From: Psychrobacter urativorans
Lineage (GTDB): Bacteria; Pseudomonadota; Gammaproteobacteria; Pseudomonadales; Moraxellaceae
DNA: 64,000 nt
Assembly: GCF_904846675.1 (NCBI RefSeq)
Contig: NZ_CAJHBT010000002.1
Coordinates: forward strand, 124,001-188,000
Reading direction: 5' to 3'
Under the pieces are notes generated by a model. The model saw nothing but the letters and a program-made list of their open reading frames with translations. It was not told the origin of the DNA and made no database searches. A program made the translations under genes and the position numbers. Every line of letters starts with the position of its first letter. Within the stretch, counting starts at the first letter, position 1. Of the stretch, positions 54,137-63,044 are shown piece after piece.

Positions 54137-56254
54137 TTAGCCAAGTACATCACCAACGATAGCAGCATCAGGTAAAGTAATAACCACCAGTGCCGTTTTG
54201 GGATCGCCTGAGGACAATACCATACCTTCTGATATGCCAAATTTCATCTTACGCGGTGCAAGGTTGGTCACGCAAATCACCTTTTTATCAACCAATTGCT
54301 CAGGCTCATAAAATTTACGGATACCGCTAAACACATTGCGCGGCTTATCTTCACCAACATCTAGAGTAAATTGCAGCAGCTTATCCGCACCTTCCACATA
54401 ATTACAGGCGATAACATGGGCGACTTTCATCTCAACCTTACTGAAATCGTCAATGCTGATATAGTCGGTTTGCTCAGCTGACTCTGCCGTGCTTTTCTTG
54501 CCTTGCGCATTTTTGGCAGCAGGTTTTGCATCTTTCATCGAGGGCGCGTCCGCAGTAGTGATTGGCGCTTCCGTTGTAACTAATGATGCTTTTGATGCCT
54601 CAACCATTGCTGCCACATCTTTTTCTTCGATACGCTGCATTAAGGGCTTAAACTTTTTAATTTGATGACCAAGGAGCCATTGGTTACGGCTGGCAAAGCT
54701 TAAGTCATCAATGTTTAGGAATTCTTTGGCATTGTCAGTCATCTCAGGCAATACTGGCGCGAGATAAACCATCAATTGACGGAAGATATTAATGGCGACT
54801 GAGCAGACGTCTTGGACTTCTTGTTCGGTCCCTTCAAGTTTGGCAAGTGACCAAGGTTTTTTGGCATCGATATACTCATTGGCCTTGTCCGCACACTGCA
54901 TGATCAGACGCATGGCACGTGAAAACTCACGGTTCTCATAAGCCGCAGCAATCTCATCACCCGTTTTGGTAATGTCTTCTAATAGTCGCGGCTCTGCACA
55001 GACTTCCGACAGCATACCGTCATATTTTTTGACCAAGAACCCCGCACTACGACTGGCAATATTAACCACTTTACCGATTAAGTCAGAATTGACCTTTTGC
55101 ATAAAGTCTTCTAAATCAAGGTTGATATCTTCGACCTTGTCAGACAGCTTACTGGCAAAATAATAGCGCAGATATTCAGGCTGCAAATACTCAGCGTAAG
55201 TTTCAGCTTTAATAAACGTACCGCGTGACTTACTCATCTTTTCGCCATTGACCATTAAGAAGCCATGTGCAAAGACGCCAGTTGGGGTACGGAACTCACT
55301 GCCAGCAAGCATGGCCGGCCAAAATAGCGCGTGGAAATAAACAATATCTTTACCGATAAAGTGATAGACCTCGGTTTTATTTTCGTTTTCTTGTGCCCAA
55401 TAACGATCAAAGTCGAGGGCGTTATCTGTGCCTTTACGCTGCTCGCATAAATTCTTAAAGCTAGCCATATAACCGACAGGCGCGTCCAGCCAAACATAAA
55501 AGTATTTGTCCGGCTCATTACTGGGGGTATCAGGTATCTGAAAGCCAAAATAAGGCGCATCACGCGAGATATCCCAGCTGGCAAGACCTGAGTCGAACCA
55601 TTCTTGTAGCTTATTAACGATCGCTGGTTGCAAGCGATTGTCACTGTGGGTCCAATCTTTTAAAAACTGCTCAAACTCGGGCAAATCAAAGAAGTAATGT
55701 TTGGAAGTTTTGAGCACGGGCGTTGAGTCCGATAGCGTCGACTGCGGATTTTTTAATTCAGTGGCGTTATAGGTAGTACCGCAGACTTCACAGTTATCAC
55801 CATATTGATCAGCAGCATCGCACTCAGGGCACGTGCCTTTGACAAAGCGATCCGCTAAAAACAGCTGCTTTTCGGGGTCGAATAGTTGTTTGACGTCGCG
55901 GGTTGAGATGTGTCCGGCGCTATTCAAGCGACGATAAATTAGCTCAGAGAAATGTTGGTTTTCTTCTGAATGGGTTGTATAGTAATTGTCAAAATCAATC
56001 AAAAACTTGGCAAAGTCGGCCTCATGAGAGGCTTTAACGGTCGCAATCTGTTCTTCTGGGGTAATGCCGTTAGCTTCAGCTTTGAGCATGATAGCGGTGC
56101 CGTGGGCATCATCAGCACAAACATACGTGACCTGATGACCTTGCGCTTTCATGGCGCGAACCCAAATGTCAGTTTGGATATATTCTACAAGATGTCCCAA
56201 ATGGATGTAGCCATTGGCGTAGGGCAGGGCACTGGTTACTAAAATCTCACGCAC
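54137..56254 (-). CDS. metG: Methionyl-tRNA synthetase
   Basis: A class I synthetase of 705 residues. The HIGH-type motif is in [20 protein letters not shown]. The zinc knuckle is [18 protein letters not shown] (Cys4, one zinc). KMSKS is in [20 protein letters not shown]. The anticodon-binding helical domain ([20 protein letters not shown]) and a C-terminal dimerising tRNA-binding domain ([40 protein letters not shown]) follow. An Ala/Lys-rich linker ([20 protein letters not shown]) connects the last two. This is the E. coli-type dimeric form. Its start codon at 56254 has GGTG/GATTTTG upstream, not a strong ribosome-binding site. Confidence 0.97.
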   Translation of the reverse strand: MREILVTSALPYANGYIHLGHLVEYIQTDIWVRAMKAQGHQVTYVCADDAHGTAIMLKAEANGITPEEQIATVKASHEADFAKFLIDFDNYYTTHSEENQHFSELIYRRLNSAGHISTRDVKQLFDPEKQLFLADRFVKGTCPECDAADQYGDNCEVCGTTYNATELKNPQSTLSDSTPVLKTSKHYFFDLPEFEQFLKDWTHSDNRLQPAIVNKLQEWFDSGLASWDISRDAPYFGFQIPDTPSNEPDKYFYVWLDAPVGYMASFKNLCEQRKGTDNALDFDRYWAQENENKTEVYHFIGKDIVYFHALFWPAMLAGSEFRTPTGVFAHGFLMVNGEKMSKSRGTFIKAETYAEYLQPEYLRYYFASKLSDKVEDINLDLEDFMQKVNSDLIGKVVNIASRSAGFLVKKYDGMLSEVCAEPRLLEDITKTGDEIAAAYENREFSRAMRLIMQCADKANEYIDAKKPWSLAKLEGTEQEVQDVCSVAINIFRQLMVYLAPVLPEMTDNAKEFLNIDDLSFASRNQWLLGHQIKKFKPLMQRIEEKDVAAMVEASKASLVTTEAPITTADAPSMKDAKPAAKNAQGKKSTAESAEQTDYISIDDFSKVEMKVAHVIACNYVEGADKLLQFTLDVGEDKPRNVFSGIRKFYEPEQLVDKKVICVTNLAPRKMKFGISEGMVLSSGDPKTALVVITLPDAAIVGDVLG

Positions 56255-56583
56255 AAAATCACCTATATATAATATAAACGGGTTAGTTATCGAACGTTGC
56301 GTCCGCTGATGTTTGTAGCTGCTGACTGTCAGACTATAGACGTAACGTTATAAAATATAAAATATAAAATTGTGCCTATAATACCGTAAATTGGCTAAAT
56401 TTGTGACATTGGTTAGTAACTATCAATGAGTAGCGCTCTACTAATAATTCTCTATCTATAAAAGTCTATCTGGATAGCAAAATTAATGCGTTATTATTTA
56501 TTCGATTATCCAGTTTTTACTAAGCTTAAGGTATCTTAATTTTATAATGAACATGTTTATTGAAAATCTTTTAAGTTTAAATA
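56255..56583. other. 329-bp gap between the permease gene and metG, with a short A/T tandem repeat
   Basis: No coding region. Three copies of a 7-base TATAAAA-type unit occur at about 56350-56370 upstream of metG. I cannot call a promoter with confidence. Confidence 0.5.
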
Positions 56584-58056
56584 TTAGAATGAACCAAATA
56601 ACGTGCCTAAGGTGATGACCGCCGCTGCGGCAATCAGAGGAATGGCTATAGTTACCATTGCCAGATTCAGATAAGACTGCTTATGAGTCAAGCCACAAAT
56701 CGCCAGTAAGGTAATAACGGCACCACTGTGCGGTAAGGTATCTAGACCACCCGCTGCCATAACTGCGACACGGTGCATCAGTTCTGGATCAATACCAGCG
56801 TCAACCGCCATTCGCAGGTAATCTTCACCTAACGTTGACAACGCAATACTCAAACCACCTGACGATGAGCCCGTAATCCCGGCCAGTGTTGTCATCGCCA
56901 CAGCTTCTGAAATAAGGGGGTTATCAGGACTTAGATTCAAGATGCTGTCACGGATGATGATAAAGCCGGCAAGTGAGGCAATAACCGCCCCATAACCAAC
57001 TTCTGATGCCGTGTTAAAGATTGGCAACATTGAGTCATAAGTACCCCGGTTAATGGTTTTTTGTAAATTAGCCCAGTGACCGATACGCAATAAAATTAGC
57101 ACCACACAAGCAATGACTAGTGAAATAATTATCGACCATAAACCAAGTGAGCCGGCGATATTTAAGTCAGGAAACTGAGTTTGTAGACTCCTAAAATCCA
57201 TTGATGGGAAAATAACATAGGTTAGCAAAGCGTTTAAGCCAATGACTAATATCAATGGAATCATCGCAATTGTAAACGACGTCTGATGGGTATCGCGTGC
57301 TTCCGCCTCAGTTGCCAAATTACTTTTGGCAATGTTGCTTTGAGAGCTGTTTTTTTGAGAAATACTTTTTTGAGAGCCCAGACTTTGTCCTTCGTCTTCA
57401 TCATCATGTTGACCATAGCCTTCTCCCGCAGCATTGGCTTTTCTTGCGCGCGACTGTAGCCATAACCAACCAAAGACAAACATGATCGTACCGCCGATAA
57501 TACCCAGAATAGGCGCGGCAAACACATTAGTATTATAGTAAGGAATTGGAATGGCGTTTTGAATCGCTGGCGTGCCTGGTAACGCAGTCATGGTAAAAGT
57601 AAAAGAGCCGAGCGCAATCGCTGCCGGTATCAATCGCTTAGGAATATCAGCAGCTTTAAACAAGTCTTTGGCAATGGGATAAATAGCGAAAGCGACGACA
57701 AACAAAGATACACCGCCGTAAGTTAAAATGGCACATACTAAAATAACCGCGAGAATGGCCTTGCTTGCACCAAGCTTCTTGACCACCGTATTGGCAATTG
57801 CTGTTGCCGCTCCCGAGTCTGCCATCAATCTTCCAAACAGGGCTCCTAATAGAAAAATGGGGAAAAATTTGAGTAAAAATCCACTTAGTGCGGACATAAA
57901 TACATCGGTGTAAGCGGGAATACTGCTTAAAAAATCACCCGATAACAGCACGGCCAAAATCGCCATAATCGGTGCCAAAATAAGCACAGAATATCCGCGA
58001 TAGGCAAAGAACATCAATAATAATAAAGTGATAACAATAGCAAGTGTGCTAAACAT
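56584..58056 (-). CDS. GntP-family permease, probable hydroxybutyrate/organic-acid transporter
   Basis: 490 residues and about twelve transmembrane segments (LAIVITLLLLMFFAYRGYSV, LILAPIMAILAVLLSG, AILAVILVCAILTYGGVSLF). Family landmarks are FPIFLLGALFGRLMADSGAA, FTFTMTALPGTPAIQNAIPI and TLAGITGSSSGGLSIALSTL. A central polar loop is Ser/Gln-rich (SLGSQKSISQKNSSQSNIAK). GntP members carry gluconate or, in some, hydroxybutyrate and other small hydroxyacids. Being divergent from the CoA-transferase and 3-hydroxybutyrate dehydrogenase genes makes 3-hydroxybutyrate or acetoacetate the likely cargo; that is inference. The start at 58056 follows AAGGAG; ATG 58074 is also open but less likely. Confidence 0.82.
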   Translation of the reverse strand: MFSTLAIVITLLLLMFFAYRGYSVLILAPIMAILAVLLSGDFLSSIPAYTDVFMSALSGFLLKFFPIFLLGALFGRLMADSGAATAIANTVVKKLGASKAILAVILVCAILTYGGVSLFVVAFAIYPIAKDLFKAADIPKRLIPAAIALGSFTFTMTALPGTPAIQNAIPIPYYNTNVFAAPILGIIGGTIMFVFGWLWLQSRARKANAAGEGYGQHDDEDEGQSLGSQKSISQKNSSQSNIAKSNLATEAEARDTHQTSFTIAMIPLILVIGLNALLTYVIFPSMDFRSLQTQFPDLNIAGSLGLWSIIISLVIACVVLILLRIGHWANLQKTINRGTYDSMLPIFNTASEVGYGAVIASLAGFIIIRDSILNLSPDNPLISEAVAMTTLAGITGSSSGGLSIALSTLGEDYLRMAVDAGIDPELMHRVAVMAAGGLDTLPHSGAVITLLAICGLTHKQSYLNLAMVTIAIPLIAAAAVITLGTLFGSF

Positions 58057-58439
58057 GACGCCTCTCCTTGGCATATATTAAGTAGCAAGTATGTAGTGCT
58101 AGCTGGGACAGGTCAATAAAAAATTAATCGACAAATAATCGCTAAATATTCTATATTAAGTGAACATCTGTACCAAAGGTATCAGGTTCTATAATATCCT
58201 TACCTGCATCGCTAGTCTCTACTCGCACTGTCTTAATGTTATTTACTAGTCGCTACGAGAATAATATGCTAAGTTAGCATAGATATTTCACATCTGACAT
58301 ATCGATATAAAGCGTATTCTTTTTAACATTATAATTCGTATGGTAGTTAATATGGACAGGCCATCATATTAGAAAAGTAGTAATAACTTTCTAACAATAC
58401 GCTTTGAATAAAGGATATTAGACTTGCAAGGAGATTAGC
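58057..58439. promoter_or_regulatory. 383-bp divergent control region of the ketone-body module
   Basis: It separates the permease gene from scoA. An imperfect palindrome CTGTACC-AAA-GGTATCAG (58168-58185) and a short TATCGATA palindrome near 58303 are visible and could be regulator sites. No -35/-10 pair stands out. Confidence 0.4.
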
Positions 58440-59153
58440 ATGAGTCAATCAAAAGTATATAGCAGTACCGATGATGCTCTAAAAGGGGTTGTTATTGATG
58501 GACAGACCTTAGCAATCGGTGGTTTTGGGCTGTGCGGGATACCTGAAGCCTTAATCGAAGCCCTTCGCGACACTGGCGTCAAAGATTTAACCTGTATCAG
58601 TAATAATGCTGGTATCGATGAATTTGGTCTAGGCTTGTTATTACGGACTCGACAAATCAGGAAAATGATCTCTTCCTATGTGGGTGAAAATAAAGAGTTT
58701 GAACGTCAATATTTGGCAGGCGAGTTAGAGGTTGAACTAACGCCCCAAGGGACACTTGCTGAAAAATTACGTGCTGGCGGCGCTGGCATCCCTGCGTTTT
58801 ATACTGCGACCGGTGTGGGCACACAAATTACCGAAGGTAAAGAGACCCGCGATTTCGATGGTCGTACTTATGTGCTTGAGCATTCACTACGCGCTGATGT
58901 GTCTTTAGTCAAAGCACAAAAAGCGGATAAAGCGGGTAACTTAATATTTAATAAAACCGCGCGCAACTTCAATCCAGATTGTGCAATGGCAGGCAAAATT
59001 ACCATTGCTGAAGTAGAAGAAATCGTAGAGATTGGCGCGCTTGATCCAGATGAGATTCATCTACCAGGTATCTTTGTGCAGCGTATTATATTAAATAGCA
59101 GCCCTGAAAAGCGCATTGAAAAGACCACGACTAAAGCGATAGAAAATATTTAA
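58440..59153 (+). CDS. scoA: 3-oxoacid CoA-transferase subunit A
   Basis: It activates acetoacetate by moving CoA from succinyl-CoA (or another acyl-CoA). The family-I alpha subunit motif is [19 protein letters not shown], followed by [38 protein letters not shown], and the [10 protein letters not shown] segment. 237 residues is normal. The ribosome-binding site AAGGAGATT precedes ATG 58440. scoB follows after 142 bp. Confidence 0.93.
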   Translation: MSQSKVYSSTDDALKGVVIDGQTLAIGGFGLCGIPEALIEALRDTGVKDLTCISNNAGIDEFGLGLLLRTRQIRKMISSYVGENKEFERQYLAGELEVELTPQGTLAEKLRAGGAGIPAFYTATGVGTQITEGKETRDFDGRTYVLEHSLRADVSLVKAQKADKAGNLIFNKTARNFNPDCAMAGKITIAEVEEIVEIGALDPDEIHLPGIFVQRIILNSSPEKRIEKTTTKAIENI

Positions 59154-59295
59154 GTAAACAGTATATAAGTAGCTGAACTATATATCAGTTAACTGCTTTT
59201 TTCGGCTGTTTATTATTAATCTTTATCAAATTTTATTATCAAAAATACGTAGCATATTTATAACAATAGAATATCGTAAAAATAAGGAAGATACC

Positions 59296-59925
59296 ATGGC
59301 ATGGACAAGAGAGCAGATGGCGCAGCGTGCAGCGCAAGAATTACAAGATGGCTATTACGTAAATCTTGGTATTGGCCTGCCAACCTTAGTCGCTAACTAT
59401 ATTCCCGAAGGCATGGATGTTTGGCTACAGTCAGAAAATGGTTTATTGGGTATTGGCGAGTTTCCAACACTAGAGAATGTTGATGCTGATTTGATTAATG
59501 CGGGTAAGCAGACCGTAACCTCGGCCCCAGGTGCTAGTTATTTTAGTAGCTCAGAGTCGTTCGCGATGATTCGTGGCGGTCATGTGAACCTTGCAATATT
59601 GGGCGCAATGGAAGTCTCAGAACAAGGGGATCTGGCCAACTGGATGATTCCTAAGAAAATGGTCAAAGGCATGGGTGGAGCGATGGATTTGGTCGCAGGC
59701 GTTCAGCGAGTAATTATAATAATGGAGCAGGTCAATAAACACGGCGATCCGAAAATCCTTGCCCATTGTGAGCTGCCACTGACAGGTAAAGGAGTGGTCG
59801 ATCGTATTATCACTGAGCTTGCGGTACTCGACGTCACTGACAAGGGCTTAAAATTGGTTGAGCTGGCAGAGGGTGTTAGTTTCGATGAGCTGCAAGAAAA
59901 GACACCAGTCACCATTATTCAGTAG
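59296..59925 (+). CDS. scoB: 3-oxoacid CoA-transferase subunit B
   Basis: The beta subunit carries the catalytic Glu in [20 protein letters not shown]. Other motifs are [40 protein letters not shown] and [12 protein letters not shown]. 209 residues is normal. It is separated from scoA by 142 bp with its own AAGGAAGATA site. bdhA follows after about 107 bp, so scoA-scoB-bdhA is probably one transcript. Confidence 0.93.
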   Translation: MAWTREQMAQRAAQELQDGYYVNLGIGLPTLVANYIPEGMDVWLQSENGLLGIGEFPTLENVDADLINAGKQTVTSAPGASYFSSSESFAMIRGGHVNLAILGAMEVSEQGDLANWMIPKKMVKGMGGAMDLVAGVQRVIIIMEQVNKHGDPKILAHCELPLTGKGVVDRIITELAVLDVTDKGLKLVELAEGVSFDELQEKTPVTIIQ

Positions 59926-60032
59926 CTATCGTCCAATAACAGGTATTCAATAATAAATTTATCACCTTTGCAGCCTACTGATTAATTATAAACGGCTTAT
60001 ATTAATCTTCATAAAATTGATAAGGATTATTC

Positions 60033-60833
60033 ATGATGACTCAATTAGAACATGATTTGAGTGGTAAAGTAGCCTTAGTCACTGGTGCTGCTAGTGGTAT
60101 TGGACGCGATATCGCCAAGACCTATGCCCGAGCGGGTGCTACTGTTGGTATTGCTGATATCAATATCGATGCCGCGCAAAATACGGTTGATGCTATTGAA
60201 TCTGCTGGTGGACGCGCGCTGGCCATTGAGATGGATGTCACCTCTGAAGATGCTGTTAATGATGGCGTGCAAAATCTAATTGATACTTTTGGCGGCATTG
60301 ACATCTTGGTTTCTAATGCGGGTATCCAAATTATTGACCCTATTGATAAAATGACATTTTCCGACTGGAAAAAAATGCTAAATATTCATTTAGATGGCGC
60401 ATTTTTGACCACTAAAGCTGCTGTAAAGCATATGTATAAAGATAATAAGGGCGGTACTGTCATATATATGGGCTCAGTACATTCTCACGAAGCGTCGATG
60501 TATAAAGCTCCTTATGTCACTGCCAAGCACGGCTTGCTAGGTTTATGCCGTGTATTAGCAAAAGAAGGCGGTGAGCATAACGTACGTTCACATGTTATCT
60601 GTCCTGGATTTGTCAAAACACCACTGGTCGAAAAGCAAATTCCACAGCAAGCCGCTGAAAAAGGAATTAGTGAAGAATCAGTAGTCAACGACATTATGCT
60701 GGCTAATACGGTGGATAAAGAGTTCACTACGGTTGCTGACATTGCCCAATTAGCACTATTTTTGGCGGCTTTTCCAACCAATGTATTTACTGGCCAATCT
60801 ATCGTTGCCAGTCATGGTTGGTTTATGAACTAA
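60033..60833 (+). CDS. bdhA: 3-hydroxybutyrate dehydrogenase, copy 1
   Basis: A short-chain dehydrogenase oxidising D-3-hydroxybutyrate to acetoacetate with NAD+. The NAD-binding [19 protein letters not shown] is followed by an Asp that selects NAD (GIADINID). NAGIQ is conserved, the catalytic Ser is in [12 protein letters not shown], and the YxxxK pair is YVTAKHG. The substrate residues known in Pseudomonas fragi HBDH (Gln of GIQ, His of HSH, Lys of YKAPY, Gln of EKQIPQ) are all present. 266 residues. AAGGA lies 6 bases before the first of two adjacent ATGs. It works with scoAB. Confidence 0.92.
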   Translation: MMTQLEHDLSGKVALVTGAASGIGRDIAKTYARAGATVGIADINIDAAQNTVDAIESAGGRALAIEMDVTSEDAVNDGVQNLIDTFGGIDILVSNAGIQIIDPIDKMTFSDWKKMLNIHLDGAFLTTKAAVKHMYKDNKGGTVIYMGSVHSHEASMYKAPYVTAKHGLLGLCRVLAKEGGEHNVRSHVICPGFVKTPLVEKQIPQQAAEKGISEESVVNDIMLANTVDKEFTTVADIAQLALFLAAFPTNVFTGQSIVASHGWFMN

Positions 60834-61015
60834 TCATTTTAGATAAATAGATTTATCATTATATCGCTCTGAATAAAAGGCTTAATAGCTCTATAAGGTC
60901 GCTAAGAGAGGGTCATCAAGTTAATTCACTATTAATACCATAGTAATAAAATCAGCTGATTATTTATGTTTATAATGAATCAAGCCATATTTCAATCTTT
61001 AGTCCAAATTTATAG

Positions 61016-61044
61016 TTGACATTCAGTGTCTACCACTTTATAAC
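61016..61044 (+). promoter_or_regulatory. Orphan promoter-like sequence
   Basis: TTGACA (61016-61021), a 17-base spacer and TATAAC (61039-61044), with no gene for 750 bp downstream. It may drive an untranslated RNA or a very long leader for the second dehydrogenase gene. Confidence 0.45.
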
Positions 61045-61257
61045 TAGTACTCAATTATAGTTAACAACCCATTGCCGTTACTTTGCCTTTAGCTGGTTAC
61101 AGCAACACCATGAAGCTGCATCATGATTCCAGTATCAACTCAGCGTATAATTGTCTAACGACAATTCTATGTAATATCGTAATCTATCACACATAGCTGC
61201 TAGCAGCATTATCCATATAAACTTAGCAAACGCATCTTTTAGCGTTAGCAATTATCC

Positions 61258-61276
61258 GATATTGATTATCAATAGC
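61258..61276. promoter_or_regulatory. Fur-like 19-bp box
   Basis: GATATTGATTATCAATAGC matches the classic Fur consensus at 15 of 19 positions by my alignment and contains the perfect palindrome TATTGAT-T-ATCAATA. It is far from any recognisable iron gene. Confidence 0.3.
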
Positions 61277-61802
61277 GATAAAATACTAAAAACAGTAGCC
61301 AATAAAAAATATTCAATGCTTTATCTCTATAGCATTTAGTGCGTGTTTGATCATTCGAGCGGTACACTGACTGACACTGTTTTTTAGGCGCTACTTTTAT
61401 ATTAAAAGCAATTAATGTCTTACTATCTAGTACTTATTAATCCTTCTGAACCCTTATAGCTTGCCAGTTCTTCTCAACGCATACCAGTAATACCCATCAA
61501 AGCATATTCAAAAAGCACAGTCAATAATCATCAATAACGAAAATTTCTACAACTCAGTATCTCCTCTTCCTAATAACAGCACTCAAATAGCTGTTATTTA
61601 TTCAAGACCGCGCAATAAAGATTATTTAATATTGTGTGTTAACCCTCGGTAGTAGAGCCAGAACGCTATAAACATCGCGTAAGGGAATTACGCGAGCTTA
61701 TCACTGAGCTATCAGGATAGTGAGCGCGTGCTTAGTTAATGGCGTGCTACAACGGTAGCGTTTTGCCACTATTATTCCACCCACCCATAACAAGGATTAA
61801 TT

Positions 61803-62603
61803 ATGGCGACTCAAATACAACAGGACTTGACAGGCAAGGTAGCCTTAGTCACTGGCGCAGCTGCTGGTATCGGACGTGATATCGCAGAAATTTATGCAAA
61901 AGCCGGTGCTGTCGTTGGCATTGCTGATATCGATTTTGAAGGCGCACAAGAAACGGTCGATATCATCACCAAAGCTGGCGGCAAAGCGCTGGCGATTAAT
62001 ATGGATGTCAGATCTGAAGATGCTGTCAATAATGGCGTTGAACAGCTGGTCGATACTTTTGGCGGCATTGATATTCTCGTCTCTAATGCTGGCATTCAGC
62101 TTATTAATCCTATTAATAAAATGAGCTTTGATAACTGGAAAAATCTGCTGGCTATCCATTTAGATGGTGGGTTTTTGACCACCAAAGCGGCCGTAGAATA
62201 TATGTATAAAGACAATAAAGGGGGCACGATTATCTATATTGGTTCGATACATGCCCATGATGCGTCCCTATTTAAAGCACCTTATATTACCGCTAAGCAC
62301 GGACTTCTAGGGTTGTGCCGTGCCGTTGCTAAAGAAGGTGCGCCGCATAATGTGCGCTCGCATATGATTTCTCCCGGCTTTGTAAGAACGGCGATGGTCA
62401 ATGAACAAATTCCACTACAAGCAGCCGAAAAAGGCATTAGCGAAGAGTCGGTAGTCAATGATATTCTGCTGGCTAACACCTTAAATAAAGAATTCACCAC
62501 TATTGAAGATGTGTCACAAACGGCACTATTTCTAGCCGCATTCCCAAGTAATGTATTTACCGGTCAGTCTATTAATGCCAGTCATGGCTGGTGTATGAGA
62601 TAG
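61803..62603 (+). CDS. 3-hydroxybutyrate dehydrogenase paralogue, copy 2
   Basis: 266 residues, about seven in ten identical to copy 1 by eye, and of equal length. All catalytic and substrate residues are kept: [57 protein letters not shown], and Gln in NEQIPLQA. Differences cluster around the substrate pocket (Tyr to Phe in the FKAPY segment, HSH to HAH) and the lid ([10 protein letters not shown]). AAGGA is 6 bases before the ATG. A terminator follows. It may have a shifted substrate or be a differently regulated isoenzyme. Confidence 0.9.
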   Translation: MATQIQQDLTGKVALVTGAAAGIGRDIAEIYAKAGAVVGIADIDFEGAQETVDIITKAGGKALAINMDVRSEDAVNNGVEQLVDTFGGIDILVSNAGIQLINPINKMSFDNWKNLLAIHLDGGFLTTKAAVEYMYKDNKGGTIIYIGSIHAHDASLFKAPYITAKHGLLGLCRAVAKEGAPHNVRSHMISPGFVRTAMVNEQIPLQAAEKGISEESVVNDILLANTLNKEFTTIEDVSQTALFLAAFPSNVFTGQSINASHGWCMR

Positions 62604-62677
62604 TTTTTTAAGTTCATTGATTTATAAGCTTTAAATAGTAAATATAGAATCATAACTATAAATGTAAGTCTTATATC

Positions 62678-62714
62678 ACCACAGGGTCAGTCTTACTGGC
62701 GTTGTGGTTTTTTT
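62678..62714 (+). terminator. Terminator after the second dehydrogenase gene
   Basis: ACCACA pairs with TGTGGT around a 19-base loop that itself contains CAG/CTG, and seven T follow. Confidence 0.75.
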
Positions 62715-62920
62715 AGTCATCGTTTCGTTTGGATACACTACTCGCCGCGTAAGTCCTCAAGTATCGACACTAAGTGCCGATACTCTGAATTATAAACCCG
62801 TCACAAGCTAAGTCATTATAAGCTGCCTAAATTTAGTGTGCTATCTTATTGAGCTTGGTTTTATATTCAGTTTTATATTCAGTAAACGGGTATGATGTTT
62901 ATTTTATTGATTTAAAAGTG

Positions 62921-62998
62921 ATTAGCTTGCTAATAAGAAATTAATCCATTAGCATCTCATTTTCTATTAGCTTGAGCCAGTGATACCGGCTCTTTTTT
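62921..62998 (+). promoter_or_regulatory. Candidate attenuator in the mgtE leader
   Basis: GAGCC-AGTGATACC-GGCTC (62974-62992) is followed by six T and lies about 50 bp before the mgtE start. Just upstream, TTAGCTTGCTAA (62922-62933) can fold on itself, or its GCTAATA (62929-62935) can pair with TATTAGC (62965-62971), next to the terminator. This is the geometry of a switchable leader. I do not recognise an M-box or any other known riboswitch. Confidence 0.45.
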
Positions 62999-63044
62999 GT
63001 TATCGCTTGCTGCATCGTTTTGGGATCGCACGGAGTAAAAAATA

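Larger units (their letters stand above)
60834..61802. other. 969-bp gene-free spacer between the two 3-hydroxybutyrate dehydrogenase genes
   Basis: Both strands are closed by frequent stops and I see no decayed gene. Structures present are a near-consensus promoter (61016-61044), a 7-bp hairpin AATTGTC-TAAC-GACAATT (61149-61166), the palindrome GCTGCTAGCAGC (61196-61207), a Fur-like palindrome (61258-61276), and the inverted repeat TCGCGTAA-GGGAA-TTACGCGA (61675-61695) about 108 bp before the second gene. Confidence 0.6.

Noticed and set aside
12900..61800. Insertion sequences or prophage genes
   Set aside because: No transposase, integrase, capsid or terminase reading frames, and no paired terminal inverted repeats around a coding segment.
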